Shown: in pieces, positions 1 through 8,499 of the stretch
Position numbering within the stretch: the first letter of the stretch is position 1
How the letters are laid out: every line of letters starts with the position of its first letter
Assembly (NCBI GenBank): GCA_002839825.1
Contig: PGYU01000019.1
Span: 1 to 51,555 of the forward strand
From: Ignavibacteriae bacterium HGW-Ignavibacteriae-1
Lineage (GTDB): Bacteria; Bacteroidota; Ignavibacteria; Kapaibacteriales; UBA2268
DNA length: 51,555 nucleotides
Direction of reading: 5' to 3'
Position numbers and translations under genes: made by a program
The notes under the pieces: model-generated
Databases searched by the model: none
What the model was told of the DNA's origin: nothing
Seen by the model: only the letters and a program-made list of their open reading frames with translations

Positions 1-47
1 TTCGTCCTGTTGTATAAGTGATAATATGTATTTTCGTAAAATTTCAT
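1..47 (-). CDS. REP-associated tyrosine transposase (RAYT), 5' end only
   Basis: Only the first 15 codons lie inside the window; the gene runs off the left edge. The reverse strand reads MKFYENTYYHLYNRT from an ATG at 47. This matches the N-terminus of the complete RAYT at 25953-26492 (MILFENTYYHFYNRT) at 11 of 15 residues, and 17 consecutive bases are identical. An in-frame stop lies three codons upstream of this ATG, so the start is well fixed. RAYTs are single-domain HUH/Y1 transposases (IS200-like fold) linked to dispersed palindromic REP sequences. The array at 64-336 lies directly upstream of this start and is the probable cognate repeat. The HUH motif and catalytic Tyr are outside the window, so it is not known whether the gene is intact. 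Confidence 0.72.
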   Translation of the reverse strand, partial: MKFYENTYYHLYNRT

Positions 48-63
48 GATTCTATTTTAACTA

Positions 64-336
64 AACCTTCCGAAGGTTTTGTTCTATGTCTATTCTTTCT
101 TAACCTTCGGAAGTTTTGTTCTATGTATATTCTTTCTTAACCTTCGGAAGGTTTGTTCTATGTCTATTCTTTCTTAACCTTCGGAAGGTTTGTTCTATGT
201 CTATTCTTTCTTAACCTTCCGAAGGTTTGTTCTATGTCTTATCTTTCTTAACCTTCCGAAGGTTTGTTCTATGTATATTCTTTCTTAACCTTCCGAAGGT
301 TTGTTGCATGTAATATTCCTTAACCTTCGGAAGGTT
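64..336. repeat. Eight-copy ~37-bp tandem REP-like array
   Basis: Eight units begin at 64, 102, 139, 176, 213, 250, 287 and 322 (periods 38, 37, 37, 37, 37, 37 and 35). Each starts with a 15-bp palindrome AACCTTCSGAAGGTT, followed by a conserved ~22-bp linker (TTGTTCTATGTCTATTC...). The central base is C in units 1, 5, 6 and 7 and G in units 2, 3, 4 and 8, which equals reading the palindrome from the other strand. Unit 2 lacks one G of the right arm. The array lies between a RAYT start (47) and the 3' end of the YfhO gene, and unit 8 lies inside that gene. The linkers are near-identical, so this is not a CRISPR array. Confidence 0.93.
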
Positions 337-2731
337 TTGTTTTATGTAATATATTCTTACGCTTAAATAAAATGAGTGCAATAAGAATCAAGGCTGAAAA
401 ACCGGAAATGAGTAATGATATGCCCAGATTGCGCAATCCGTACTCGAGTTTGATTTCGTGATTGCCTTTGGGCAATTTGATGCCGATTAGCCCGTGGTTG
501 ACAATTTTGATTTCATGCGGCTTTCCGTCCACTTCCAATTTCCAACCCTTATCGAAAGGTGTGGTAATCAAAACGATTCTATCGGTTGAAAGCCTGATTG
601 TACCTTCGATTAGCTTTTGAGTGAAATTTATCATTTTCAGATGTTCACTGCCAATTGTTGCAGAAAAATCCGCAATATCATTCGGCGAATACTGTGCCAG
701 AGTGTCGCTGTGCTTCAATTCTTTATAATCGTAATAATCTTTACTGAGCGAATCGGCAACGACAATGGCTCGGAGCGTCATAACATCGGAATGAATGATT
801 GGAAGCTTCGCAAATTCGCTTTCGGTGATATACGCATGGTAGGAACTGCCGAATGGCACAAAGTTTTTGTACTCATATATTTTGATTCTATTCACGCTAT
901 CAACCAATTCCGCACCAAATCTTTCGTAGCCAATCCAATCGCTTTTGCATAGCCGATAGCGCGTATTTGCCATAATTTGCAGATAATACCGATGTTTAAG
1001 CCCGATTGACCAACGAGTAGCAATTTCGTTTTTGGGGTCGAACACTTTCATACCTGCTAAAAAATTAACGTAATATTTCTGGTTGAAGTTGTTATATGTC
1101 TCGGTTCCGAAATAATTCTGAGCCATAGCATCCAGAAAACTCACATGTTTTGACCATGCCGAATGATAGTCCTTGTCAATACGATAAAATGAACTGTCGC
1201 GGGATTTAATTTTCGCAATAGCTTCATTTGTATAATCAAAATACCCAGTTTTGCTTGTGTATTGTTCGATTGTCAGCAATCCTCTGTCGTTGATTGTCAT
1301 ATACGAAAAAACTGCTAATTCAAGCGTGATTAAGACCAGCAAGGCTTTCGGTAGATGAGGAAGAGTAGATTTCTCCCTCATCATGAAAAAGACTGCGATG
1401 TAAAAAATCACGAAAGTCAGAACCAAAACCTGCATGGTTTCGTTTGGGACAACGGAAGGTTCAAAATTGAACAAAGCCATTCCGAGAATAAGCACTGTAC
1501 TGATGATGAGCGGTCTGAGGTCAATTTTTTCGACAGTGAAAATAATGTCGAGCGATTTGAGAGCGAAATAAACGATGTAGAATGAAAAATAGAATGAAAA
1601 TGTGCGATAGTAATCACCATTGAACAGCCAAAAAGCGTACCTGAAATATGGAAAAATGGAACTAATCAACCACAAACTGAAAATGATAATGAAGAAGATT
1701 TTCTGCCGCTTACTGAGACATGTAAAAGTTTGAGCCACCAATAGCAAAGATAGCAAACCCACATATCCCATCGGTCCTTCAAGATAGTTGATATAGCCGG
1801 TATAATCATTGCCGGCACCCGCCATATCCGATGACAAAAACCTGTAAACTGCCGTTTGCAATTCTACCGATGAAGCAATTTCATAGAAAGGTCTTTGGGA
1901 TAAGGACTCGGTGTATGAAGCCTCACCACTGACTCTGGGAGATTCCATTACACGGTTAAAATTGGCATAGAACAAGACAAAGCTTAGCCCGATGCCAAGC
2001 GCTCCGAGCAAAATGAATTTACCGAACAGCAAAAATAGCTCTTTGATGCTCTTTTGTTCATCGCCAATGATTCGCATTGTAAGGTATAAGACTGCAAAAA
2101 CCGAAATCAAGAACAGATTGAAAGGCTGTTGAACGGCAGTCAGAGCGACTGCAATCACAAATGCTGTAATATTGCGTTTTTTGATATAACTTTCAATTCC
2201 GAATAGAAAAATTGCAAATTGCATACCTTCGGCTGAGAAAAGATACCAAGTGCCGCCGAGAATCATAAAACCCGAAAAGGTCAGCAACAAACTGCCGACA
2301 ATAGATGAAAATGCGGATAAATCGAGTAATCTGAGATAGCGATAGAAAAAGTAGGCAGCTATGTATAATTTGAGAATTGCCAGAAATAAAATCACATAAG
2401 GAATTGCAACCGGATGGAAAAGGAAAAAAAGTATATGCATGGGGTTGCTGAAGACAGCCGGGAACACATTCGAGCCCATACCTTCGGTGAATGTCCAAGT
2501 TGGAATCCCGTGCATCCCAAAATAAGTCACGTATCCATAGAAATTCGGGAAAAAGCCCGTTGCAGTGTCACTCCCAATATCAATAAAAAGATATAGAAAA
2601 TTGTTTGTCAGAAAATTGAAGAAAATCACAAGCACAATGAAGCTGACGGCTCCAAATAAAAAAACGAGTGGTTTGCTTTCAAAAAAAGCAAGGAGCGAAA
2701 AGTTTGACTCAGGCTGATTGGTACTACTCAT
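320..2731 (-). CDS. YfhO-family polytopic membrane protein
   Basis: An 803-residue inner-membrane protein with about twelve hydrophobic helices in the N-terminal 500 residues, a soluble extracytoplasmic region (about 500-770), and a last helix near 775-795 followed by a basic tail (FKRKN). The C-terminal part has the YfhO signature of a small beta domain (TPFDKGWKLEVDG ... LPKGNHEIKLEY) just before the final helix. YfhO proteins belong to the GT-C-like superfamily and are linked to transfer of sugars onto cell-wall or membrane glycopolymers; the substrate here is unknown. The start codon overlaps the stop of the upstream glycosyltransferase by 4 bp (ATGA), implying translational coupling. Oddity: the last residues (KPSEG) and the TAA stop are supplied by palindrome unit 8 of the REP-like array. 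Confidence 0.85.
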   Translation of the reverse strand: MSSTNQPESNFSLLAFFESKPLVFLFGAVSFIVLVIFFNFLTNNFLYLFIDIGSDTATGFFPNFYGYVTYFGMHGIPTWTFTEGMGSNVFPAVFSNPMHILFFLFHPVAIPYVILFLAILKLYIAAYFFYRYLRLLDLSAFSSIVGSLLLTFSGFMILGGTWYLFSAEGMQFAIFLFGIESYIKKRNITAFVIAVALTAVQQPFNLFLISVFAVLYLTMRIIGDEQKSIKELFLLFGKFILLGALGIGLSFVLFYANFNRVMESPRVSGEASYTESLSQRPFYEIASSVELQTAVYRFLSSDMAGAGNDYTGYINYLEGPMGYVGLLSLLLVAQTFTCLSKRQKIFFIIIFSLWLISSIFPYFRYAFWLFNGDYYRTFSFYFSFYIVYFALKSLDIIFTVEKIDLRPLIISTVLILGMALFNFEPSVVPNETMQVLVLTFVIFYIAVFFMMREKSTLPHLPKALLVLITLELAVFSYMTINDRGLLTIEQYTSKTGYFDYTNEAIAKIKSRDSSFYRIDKDYHSAWSKHVSFLDAMAQNYFGTETYNNFNQKYYVNFLAGMKVFDPKNEIATRWSIGLKHRYYLQIMANTRYRLCKSDWIGYERFGAELVDSVNRIKIYEYKNFVPFGSSYHAYITESEFAKLPIIHSDVMTLRAIVVADSLSKDYYDYKELKHSDTLAQYSPNDIADFSATIGSEHLKMINFTQKLIEGTIRLSTDRIVLITTPFDKGWKLEVDGKPHEIKIVNHGLIGIKLPKGNHEIKLEYGLRNLGISLLISGFSALILIALILFKRKNILHKTKPSEG

Positions 2732-3564
2732 ATTTTCAATTCTTTTTCTTTGACAATCAGTTTATAAAATAGCCAATACACAAATTTCTTAGGGAAAAAC
2801 TGTAAAAACCAAATTATGTTATTCTTTGACATGTCAATAAATGATACTTGATGACCATACTCTTTCATGGCAATCTTGCGTAATCTCACAGAGCGACGAA
2901 TTATTTCCCTTTGCTTAGTGAAAATCAAATTATTTCCATGAATGCGGTATTTAACTAAATATTCGGGAAGATTTGCGAATTTGAAAATGCCCAATGTCCT
3001 TAGCATCAGTTCTAAGTCTTCCGAAGGATCTTTTTTGCCTGTGTAGAAATCTACTTCACGCATTTTATCCATTCGGGCAAACATACAACTATGCTGAATA
3101 GGTGTTCGGCTCCAAACAGACTTTTTAATAGATTCGTCGTCTGTCGGGAATGATTTGTTTGCTATTACATTGCCTTCCCTATCAATGATTTTGCAAAATG
3201 CACCGCAAATCGAAATATCGGGATTGGCTTCCATGAATTTGTATTGTTTTTCGAGCCTATCAGGCATACAGACATCATCGGAATCAATTCGAGCATAGTA
3301 TTTGCCTTTTGCTGCCCTCAAGCCAATGTTGCAAGAAACATTGACAAATAGATTAGTTTCGTTTTGGATAATCTTGATACGCGAATCAATAGCAGCATAT
3401 TTGTCAATAATCTCACGGCTGTTGTCAGTGGAAGCGTCTTCGACTATAATTAGCTCGAAGTCACGAAAAGATTGATTGAGTACGCTTTCAATGGCTTCGG
3501 CAATGAATTCGGCACCATTGTAATTCGGCATCAATACTGAAATTTGTACATTATCAATATCCAA
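2728..3564 (-). CDS. GT2 family glycosyltransferase
   Basis: A 278-residue GT-A glycosyltransferase. It opens with the family 2 signature ISVLMPNYNGAEFIAEAIES, then EDASTDNS (nucleotide binding) and the metal-binding acidic motif ARIDSDD near residue 95. The C-terminal third is basic with hydrophobic stretches (FLQFFPKKFVYWLFYKL), suggesting membrane association. It probably transfers a sugar during surface polysaccharide or glycolipid synthesis; donor and acceptor cannot be read. The start is a TTG preceded by AGGGAG; the first in-frame ATG falls inside the conserved first beta strand, so TTG is preferred. It is first in a two-gene unit with the YfhO protein. Confidence 0.88.
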   Translation of the reverse strand: MDIDNVQISVLMPNYNGAEFIAEAIESVLNQSFRDFELIIVEDASTDNSREIIDKYAAIDSRIKIIQNETNLFVNVSCNIGLRAAKGKYYARIDSDDVCMPDRLEKQYKFMEANPDISICGAFCKIIDREGNVIANKSFPTDDESIKKSVWSRTPIQHSCMFARMDKMREVDFYTGKKDPSEDLELMLRTLGIFKFANLPEYLVKYRIHGNNLIFTKQREIIRRSVRLRKIAMKEYGHQVSFIDMSKNNIIWFLQFFPKKFVYWLFYKLIVKEKELKI

Positions 3565-3596
3565 ATCTCTCTCCCTGATTGTTAAATTTCTTTACT

Positions 3597-3627
3597 CAAA
3601 TATAATCAGAAAATCATACAGAGTAAA
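3597..3627 (-). promoter_or_regulatory. Bacteroidota-type promoter upstream of GT2 gene
   Basis: On the minus strand TTTA (3624-3627), 19 bp, then TATATTTG (3597-3604). The second box fits TAnnTTTG exactly and the first is one base off TTTG. It ends 32 bp before the TTG start. Confidence 0.55.
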
Positions 3628-3752
3628 AATATTATTTAGTTTTAGATAAATTTTTATAATAGCGCACTTATTTCAAAATAATTTTAAATCATTCGAAATG
3701 CCGATTTAATAGTAATAATCGGAGGATTAGGCAATATGAATTGTTAAGAATG

Positions 3753-3783
3753 TGTGAAAATCTAATTTTTTTTCTTACTTTTG
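3753..3783 (+). promoter_or_regulatory. Possible promoter of the VTC operon
   Basis: TGTG (3753-3756), 19 bp, TACTTTTG (3776-3783). The downstream box fits TAnnTTTG; the upstream box is one base off TTTG. It would leave a leader of about 110 bases before the VTC start. Confidence 0.4.
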
Positions 3784-3902
3784 AAAATATATCAGAACAT
3801 TTGGACAATTGATGTGTTATTAGTAATAGGGATGTGTTACAAAATTTTGGAAAGTTTATATAAAATATTACTTGATGATTTTATTCACAAAGTAAAAAAC
3901 TG

Positions 3903-4703
3903 ATGATGACTGATTCGTTCAGAACCGAAGTCCAAGATGCTGTTCAGCCTTTTGAGTCAATTTCGCTATTAGATTTAGATACGTACAAGCTATTAGACCG
4001 ATTTGACACAAAGTTTGTACTCCACGCTGATGACCTACAAATGCTCATTTCCCATCTTCAAGATGATTACTCGGCTTTGGAAATAGCCGATGAAAGAGTG
4101 TTTCAATACAAAACATTGTACTATGACACTGATGATAATTTGCTTTATCATCTGCACCACAACGGCAAGTTGAACCGCTCCAAAGTGCGTGTACGCGAGT
4201 ATTCGAGCACAAGCAAGAAATATTTTGAAGTTAAATTCAAATCCAACAAACAAAAAGTTTACAAATCCAGACTTGCAGGCTCACAAATTGACCCTGGACT
4301 TAACCATGATAGTATCAGAAAAATTTTAGAAAAGAACAATCTGAACGGTCTCGAACTGAAGTCTAAATTGACTGTAACATATAATCGGATGACTTTTTTG
4401 CACAAGTCATTACCGGTCAAGATAACAGTAGATTGGGACTTGTATTTCAAAAATTGTATTAACGAAGGTGAGCTATCCGAGCTTGTCATAGTCGAATTCA
4501 AAACAGCAAAACCTTCAGATGCTGCAGAGTTCACTATACTGATGAAAGAATTACAAATACAGGAGTTGCGAGTAAGCAAATATTGTTTGGGAGTGATGCT
4601 TTTGGATACTCAGATTAAACGGAACCGATTTAAGCAAAAATTAATGTTTATTAACAAAATGTTAGGAGATAGGAATGGAAGTACCCAGTATTTTAGGGTT
4701 TGA
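3903..4703 (+). CDS. VTC-domain polyphosphate polymerase-like protein
   Basis: A 266-residue soluble protein covering one VTC domain, the tunnel-fold (TTM-like) catalytic domain of yeast Vtc4 that makes polyphosphate from ATP. Visible family elements: DRFDTKF (Lys37), TLYYDTDD near 75-82, the basic strand KVRVREY near 98-104, FEVKFKSNKQ near 114-123, YNRMTF in the middle and VIVEFKT (acidic metal ligand) near 200. Lys/Arg residues pointing into the tunnel bind triphosphate and the closing Glu binds metal. It overlaps the DUF4956 gene by 29 bp. Bacterial VTC proteins are commonly encoded beside DUF4956 membrane proteins, which supports a membrane-coupled polymer function. Polyphosphate as product is inferred from the family. 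Confidence 0.85.
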   Translation: MMTDSFRTEVQDAVQPFESISLLDLDTYKLLDRFDTKFVLHADDLQMLISHLQDDYSALEIADERVFQYKTLYYDTDDNLLYHLHHNGKLNRSKVRVREYSSTSKKYFEVKFKSNKQKVYKSRLAGSQIDPGLNHDSIRKILEKNNLNGLELKSKLTVTYNRMTFLHKSLPVKITVDWDLYFKNCINEGELSELVIVEFKTAKPSDAAEFTILMKELQIQELRVSKYCLGVMLLDTQIKRNRFKQKLMFINKMLGDRNGSTQYFRV

Positions 4704-5310
4704 TTTATACAGCCCCCAAAATTATTTCGATTTTATATTCAGACTTACAATCAACCTCGTAGCCATATTTATTTTGGCACGAAAAATATATTTCAAATAC
4801 AGACCTAATCGCGATTATTTATTCACTCTCCTTTTATTCAATATCATTGTGTTTTTTGTTTGTTTTTTGCTTAATAAAGTGGTTCTCAGCATTGGTTTTG
4901 CTTTCGGCATATTCGCAATATTTTCTATCCTCAGGTATCGAACGCTAACGATTCCTATCAAGGAAATGACATACATTTTCATAGCTATAAGCGTTGCAAT
5001 CATCAATGCTCTGAGTGAAAATATAATTGGAATAGCCGAATTACTTGTCATAAATGGTGCATTGGTACTGTTAGTTTATTTATTGGAACCGGGCAGAATT
5101 AGCAATGAATTATTTAAAATCATTCGTTACGAGAAAATCGAACTTATCAAACCAGAACATCACGCTGATTTATTAGCAGATTTATCTGACCGCACCGGTT
5201 TGCAAATTCATCGAGTTGACATCGGAAGAATTGATTTCCTCCGCGATACGGCTCTTATTCGGGCTTATTATTATCCTTCAAACGGCGAGATAAGCAATGA
5301 TTTCGATTAG
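4675..5310 (+). CDS. DUF4956 membrane protein
   Basis: 211 residues with four or five membrane helices (about 20-36, 48-64, 66-80, 96-112 and 120-136) and a cytoplasmic C-terminal domain (about 140-211). The segment FGIFAIFSILRYRT ... IPIKEMTYIFIAIS is typical of DUF4956. The ATG at 4675 is preceded by GGAGATAGGA, which supports this start even though it overlaps the VTC gene by 29 bp. It overlaps the next gene by 14 bp, so the three genes are almost certainly one operon. By analogy with eukaryotic VTC complexes it may guide polymer through the membrane; this is inference. Confidence 0.82.
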   Translation: MEVPSILGFDLYSPQNYFDFIFRLTINLVAIFILARKIYFKYRPNRDYLFTLLLFNIIVFFVCFLLNKVVLSIGFAFGIFAIFSILRYRTLTIPIKEMTYIFIAISVAIINALSENIIGIAELLVINGALVLLVYLLEPGRISNELFKIIRYEKIELIKPEHHADLLADLSDRTGLQIHRVDIGRIDFLRDTALIRAYYYPSNGEISNDFD

Positions 5311-5992
5311 CAGTAAAATTTCGGCATTCTTCGCTTTTATACTACTGCTCTATTCTACAAGCGAAGCCACAGCAAAGGATAACGAGCTATGGGCAGGTTA
5401 CAAATGGCAGTTCCCTCTTACAGAGGATTTGAGCTTGCGCTTTGCCAACGAAGCACGCTTATTCAGAGACGTAACGACAGTCAAACAACTGCTCCAAGAC
5501 ATTGGAGTTCGGTATGATATTACTGATTATCTTGATGCTACATTTTCTTATCGTTTCAGGATGAAACAGCACGATCCCACTGAGCAGCAGTTTTCGCCAT
5601 TCCACGAAATAAACTTTGCGGCTTCTGCATCTTTCTCCTACGATGAAGTTGATTTTTCGTATAGGGCGCGATTTCAAAAGGAATTTCGTGATGATAAAAA
5701 ATCAAACGATGAGTATTTTAGAAATAGAATTGTGGCACAAACAAAAATTACCAAACAACTTAGACCTTTTGTATATAGTGAGCTTTTTTATAGATTGAAT
5801 TATCACAAAGGCGATAGGTTCAATGCGGTTCGATTGGGTTTGGGTATGGATTGGAAAATCACCAATACAACTGCACTTACAGGCTCCTACACCTACGAAG
5901 AAGAATTCAATGTTGAAGAACCGGAATTGAGAAATATTTGGGGTTTGGAAATTAGTTTCAATCTTGGAAAGGGTATTTCGTTACTTGATTGA
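5297..5992 (+). CDS. DUF2490-type outer-membrane protein
   Basis: 231 residues with a signal peptide (hydrophobic 8-22, cleavage near TSEATA). The mature part alternates polar and hydrophobic residues with frequent aromatics at strand ends (LWAGYKWQFPL, FSYRFRM, VDFSYRARFQKEF, NIWGLEISFNL), the pattern of an outer-membrane beta-barrel. Length and spacing resemble DUF2490. It overlaps the DUF4956 gene by 14 bp and is the last gene of the VTC operon. An outer-membrane component beside a polyphosphate polymerase is notable; possible roles are transport or anchoring at the surface, but nothing in the sequence decides this. Confidence 0.7.
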   Translation: MISISSKISAFFAFILLLYSTSEATAKDNELWAGYKWQFPLTEDLSLRFANEARLFRDVTTVKQLLQDIGVRYDITDYLDATFSYRFRMKQHDPTEQQFSPFHEINFAASASFSYDEVDFSYRARFQKEFRDDKKSNDEYFRNRIVAQTKITKQLRPFVYSELFYRLNYHKGDRFNAVRLGLGMDWKITNTTALTGSYTYEEEFNVEEPELRNIWGLEISFNLGKGISLLD

Positions 5993-6064
5993 CAAATGTT
6001 TTTTTTACTTGGATAATTTTATTATTTTGGTAAAAAAATTAATCACATTCAAATTTAAAATAAG

Positions 6065-6484
6065 ATGAAATACCTATTAGTATTCGCATTGATATTAGCA
6101 ACAGCTTGTTCATCAAGCTATGTCAACGAGTCGGAAGACTATTTCGGTTGCAATTACACGCGTGAACAGTTTATGCGAGAAGCGACAACATCTATGCTTA
6201 GGAATGGATTTGAAGTTGTCAGCCATGATTCCGTAAGAGGCAAACTCGAAGTGATGAAGCCTGTCAGAATTGATAGTCGCGAGGCTGAGCTTTATTTCAA
6301 CTTCAATTATAATGAGTATGAAAGAAAGGTCAGTGTGACGTCAAAGTCCAAAATTTGGAATGAAAACTTGAGTACTGAAGAGGAATTCTACGATCTCAAG
6401 AATTATCGTCCTGAAGTAAAATCATATATGATGATTTTAGATAGTATCAAAGTTAATTGCGTAAAAGTGGCTTTCAGAAACTAA
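6065..6484 (+). CDS. Small hypothetical lipoprotein
   Basis: 139 residues with a lipoprotein signal peptide: MKYLLVFALILATAC, lipobox LATAC with Cys15 as lipid attachment site. The mature domain has alternating beta-like segments (ELYFNFNYNEYERKVSVTSKSK) and two further Cys (29 and about 132) that could form a disulfide. No known family was recognised. It lies 72 bp after the VTC operon and its 3' end overlaps the convergent lipoprotein gene by 4 bp. It may be read through from the VTC operon, but the gap contains AT-rich sequence that could hold its own promoter. Confidence 0.7.
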   Translation: MKYLLVFALILATACSSSYVNESEDYFGCNYTREQFMREATTSMLRNGFEVVSHDSVRGKLEVMKPVRIDSREAELYFNFNYNEYERKVSVTSKSKIWNENLSTEEEFYDLKNYRPEVKSYMMILDSIKVNCVKVAFRN

Positions 6485-7242
6485 ATTCCGTTTCCTGAAA
6501 TTTCGATTTGGTCGTAATAATACCACTTTGAGCCGGATTCAAACTCAACTTTGAATTTAATTTTGGCATTGTGCAATCCCGATTTGGTCGGGTTGAATGC
6601 AATTCTTATATCTTCCGAATTAGATTGCGGATTGATAGTCAACGGCAGGTTGACTTCAGGTTCGTTGATAAAGTCACCTTCGTCATCAATTAGTTCAAAT
6701 TCTGTGATAGTAGCCACGACTGTGGAATTATTGCGGATTTGAAATATTTTCAGACTGAACTGATTAACCTGCGTATCTTCAAAAGCCAAATCATTTGCAT
6801 AAACATGGGCTACTTTTGCCGTCAATATTACTTTGGGGTTTTTATGTGTAGGATAGACAAGTGTATCGTGATAATGACCTGATTTATCGCTTTGAAATCG
6901 AAGCTTAAAATCCTTGGTGTAACCTGTTGTGAATTCTTTTTCGAGAGTTACAGGGAAATACAAATCGATAAAACTTGTTAAAGTTTTGAGCTTGGGGAAA
7001 TTTGCATCTATGACAATTACTTGTTGGTCTGTAATATTAGTCATGGTCAAATCAATCTCAAAGACTTGATTGGGGCGTATCACATCCGTAGTGATATTAC
7101 TTGGTGTGATAAGGAAGTTTGGAGGTACATCGTTAGGGTCATATTTCACTTTTTTATCTCTTGTAGCATCAACTGACGCAGGGTCTTGGCATCCACCTAA
7201 GACCGACACAAAAAGTAAAACTATTAACAGTCTAAAAATCAT
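6481..7242 (-). CDS. Ig-like-domain lipoprotein of sigma/anti-sigma locus 1
   Basis: 253 residues with lipobox LGGC (Cys18). The mature part looks like two tandem Ig-like/ASH-type domains: ITPSNITTDVIRPNQVFEIDL then KSGHYHDTLVYPTHKNP, and INPQSNSEDIRIAFNPTKSG then HNAKIKFKVEF, a repeated pattern of cap strand plus 'P.ksG.h...i' strand. Such folds serve in periplasmic or surface protein contacts. Its start overlaps the stop of the anti-sigma-barrel gene by one base (TAATG), so translation is coupled. A non-homologous lipoprotein gene occupies the same position in locus 2 (44335-45057), suggesting a functional link to the barrel/anti-sigma protein. Confidence 0.75.
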   Translation of the reverse strand: MIFRLLIVLLFVSVLGGCQDPASVDATRDKKVKYDPNDVPPNFLITPSNITTDVIRPNQVFEIDLTMTNITDQQVIVIDANFPKLKTLTSFIDLYFPVTLEKEFTTGYTKDFKLRFQSDKSGHYHDTLVYPTHKNPKVILTAKVAHVYANDLAFEDTQVNQFSLKIFQIRNNSTVVATITEFELIDDEGDFINEPEVNLPLTINPQSNSEDIRIAFNPTKSGLHNAKIKFKVEFESGSKWYYYDQIEISGNGI

Positions 7243-8477
7243 TATAATGATGCTCCAATTCCAATGCTATAACCTAATTTTTGAGTCATAAACCATTTGC
7301 CATTTTTCCAATCGCCGCGCGATGGATAAAACATAGCACTATAATCCAATCCAACATTTACCACGAAATTATCAGAAATCATGTATCCAATTCCGCCACC
7401 TAATTTTCCTAATGGACCTACATTCGATGCACCCATAAGTAAATTAAACTCCGGAATGACTCCTGAATTACCAATTTCTGCGAATACATATTTATAAGTA
7501 CCTGCATACCATGTACTATTGTAACTTTGCTTGTAATCATAAATGATTTCACCTTCTTGTTGATCAAATTGCATCATAAAATTCTCTTGCCCAACTGCAA
7601 ACCCAACTGAGTGATTTTTGCCAACTTTGTAATTAGCACCAATACTGAAATTATTCATGATTGGCTCATTACTAGCGGCTAAATCAAAATTTGGGAAAGA
7701 ATAAGCACCAAATTTTTTGAAAGACAAACTAACGTTTGATAAAAATCTTCCCAAAGATGTATAATTCGGGGATTGGACAACACCATAGGAGTTCGCACCG
7801 CCAAAATCAAAATAATTGGCATTGTATGGGTGGCTATTGTCAATAGCTCTAAAGTTTGACTCTTTTGCAGACAAGTTATCATTATTCAGTAATTGAGCCA
7901 ATTCATCCGACAAATCATCTTGTACAGGGATTACAACAGCATTCCGGTTTGATGCGGCTAAACCGGATTGACTATTCACACGGCGTGAAGTACTCGAATT
8001 ATTAGCTGAATTGGTGCTCACCGTTTCATCTTCGCTTTGGCTGCTCATTATCGGGTATTGTGGTGCCGATGATTCTGAAGTCAACAAAATTTGGCGCATC
8101 TCAGAATTAGAATTTGAATCATTAAACTTACTGAATATCATAAGCCCAATCAACAGAACTAATGACGAAACCGATGCTATACGTAGCCAAGAACCGGCAA
8201 AGATTGCCGAGTAGAAAGCGGGAGAAAAGATACGCTCGATTAGTGTTGGCGTTGCGAGCCCAACCTTAGTCAGAATCTTTTCTTTCAGGAAGTCCGGAGC
8301 TGCCATCTGCTTGTTACGGAAAGTATTCTTAATCAACATCAACTGATTAAACTCTTCCTGCATATCCGGATTTTGAGCTAATTCGTAGAAGAGTGTCCCG
8401 AGCTCTTCTTTAGAGAGTTCACCATCAATAAATGCGGTGAGTTTCTCATCAGGTTTCAAAAATTCATGCTCTTTCAT
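7242..8477 (-). CDS. Anti-sigma factor fused to outer-membrane beta-barrel (Dma-like), locus 1
   Basis: 411 residues from the preferred ATG (MKEHEF); an upstream GTG at 8489 would add four residues, but GAGA lies well placed before the ATG. Layout: N-terminal anti-sigma-like helices (about 1-75: LTAFIDGELSKEEL, NPDMQEEFNQLMLIKNTF), without the Cys/His zinc ligands of classic zf-HC2; one membrane helix (about 98-117); a Ser/Asn-rich linker (118-235); and a C-terminal barrel-like region (about 240-411) with alternating strands ending GYSIGIGASL. This is the dual membrane-spanning anti-sigma (Dma) arrangement described in Bacteroides thetaiotaomicron, where an outer-membrane sensor controls a cytoplasmic sigma factor. 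It sits 22 bp after an ECF sigma gene and is paralogous to 43008-44321. Confidence 0.8.
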   Translation of the reverse strand: MKEHEFLKPDEKLTAFIDGELSKEELGTLFYELAQNPDMQEEFNQLMLIKNTFRNKQMAAPDFLKEKILTKVGLATPTLIERIFSPAFYSAIFAGSWLRIASVSSLVLLIGLMIFSKFNDSNSNSEMRQILLTSESSAPQYPIMSSQSEDETVSTNSANNSSTSRRVNSQSGLAASNRNAVVIPVQDDLSDELAQLLNNDNLSAKESNFRAIDNSHPYNANYFDFGGANSYGVVQSPNYTSLGRFLSNVSLSFKKFGAYSFPNFDLAASNEPIMNNFSIGANYKVGKNHSVGFAVGQENFMMQFDQQEGEIIYDYKQSYNSTWYAGTYKYVFAEIGNSGVIPEFNLLMGASNVGPLGKLGGGIGYMISDNFVVNVGLDYSAMFYPSRGDWKNGKWFMTQKLGYSIGIGASL

Positions 8478-8499
8478 AAAATATCTCACTTTTTAATAA

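Larger units (their letters stand above)
3565..3902. other. Divergent intergenic region between GT2 and VTC genes
   Basis: This 338-bp AT-rich gap holds the GT2 promoter on the minus strand and a probable plus-strand promoter (3753-3783). A small inverted repeat CCGATT (3701-3706) / AATCGG (3717-3722) and a repeated GATGTGTTA near 3811 and 3830 are also visible. No small ORF with a convincing start was found. Confidence 0.5.

Noticed and set aside
64-336. CRISPR-like regular array
   Set aside because: The spacers are near-identical and the conserved palindrome is only 15 bp; no cas genes are present. A tandem REP-like array explains it.
617-952. Plus-strand ORFs inside the YfhO gene
   Set aside because: Frame shadows with no ribosome site or domain. 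The same applies to many short ORFs opposite the long genes.
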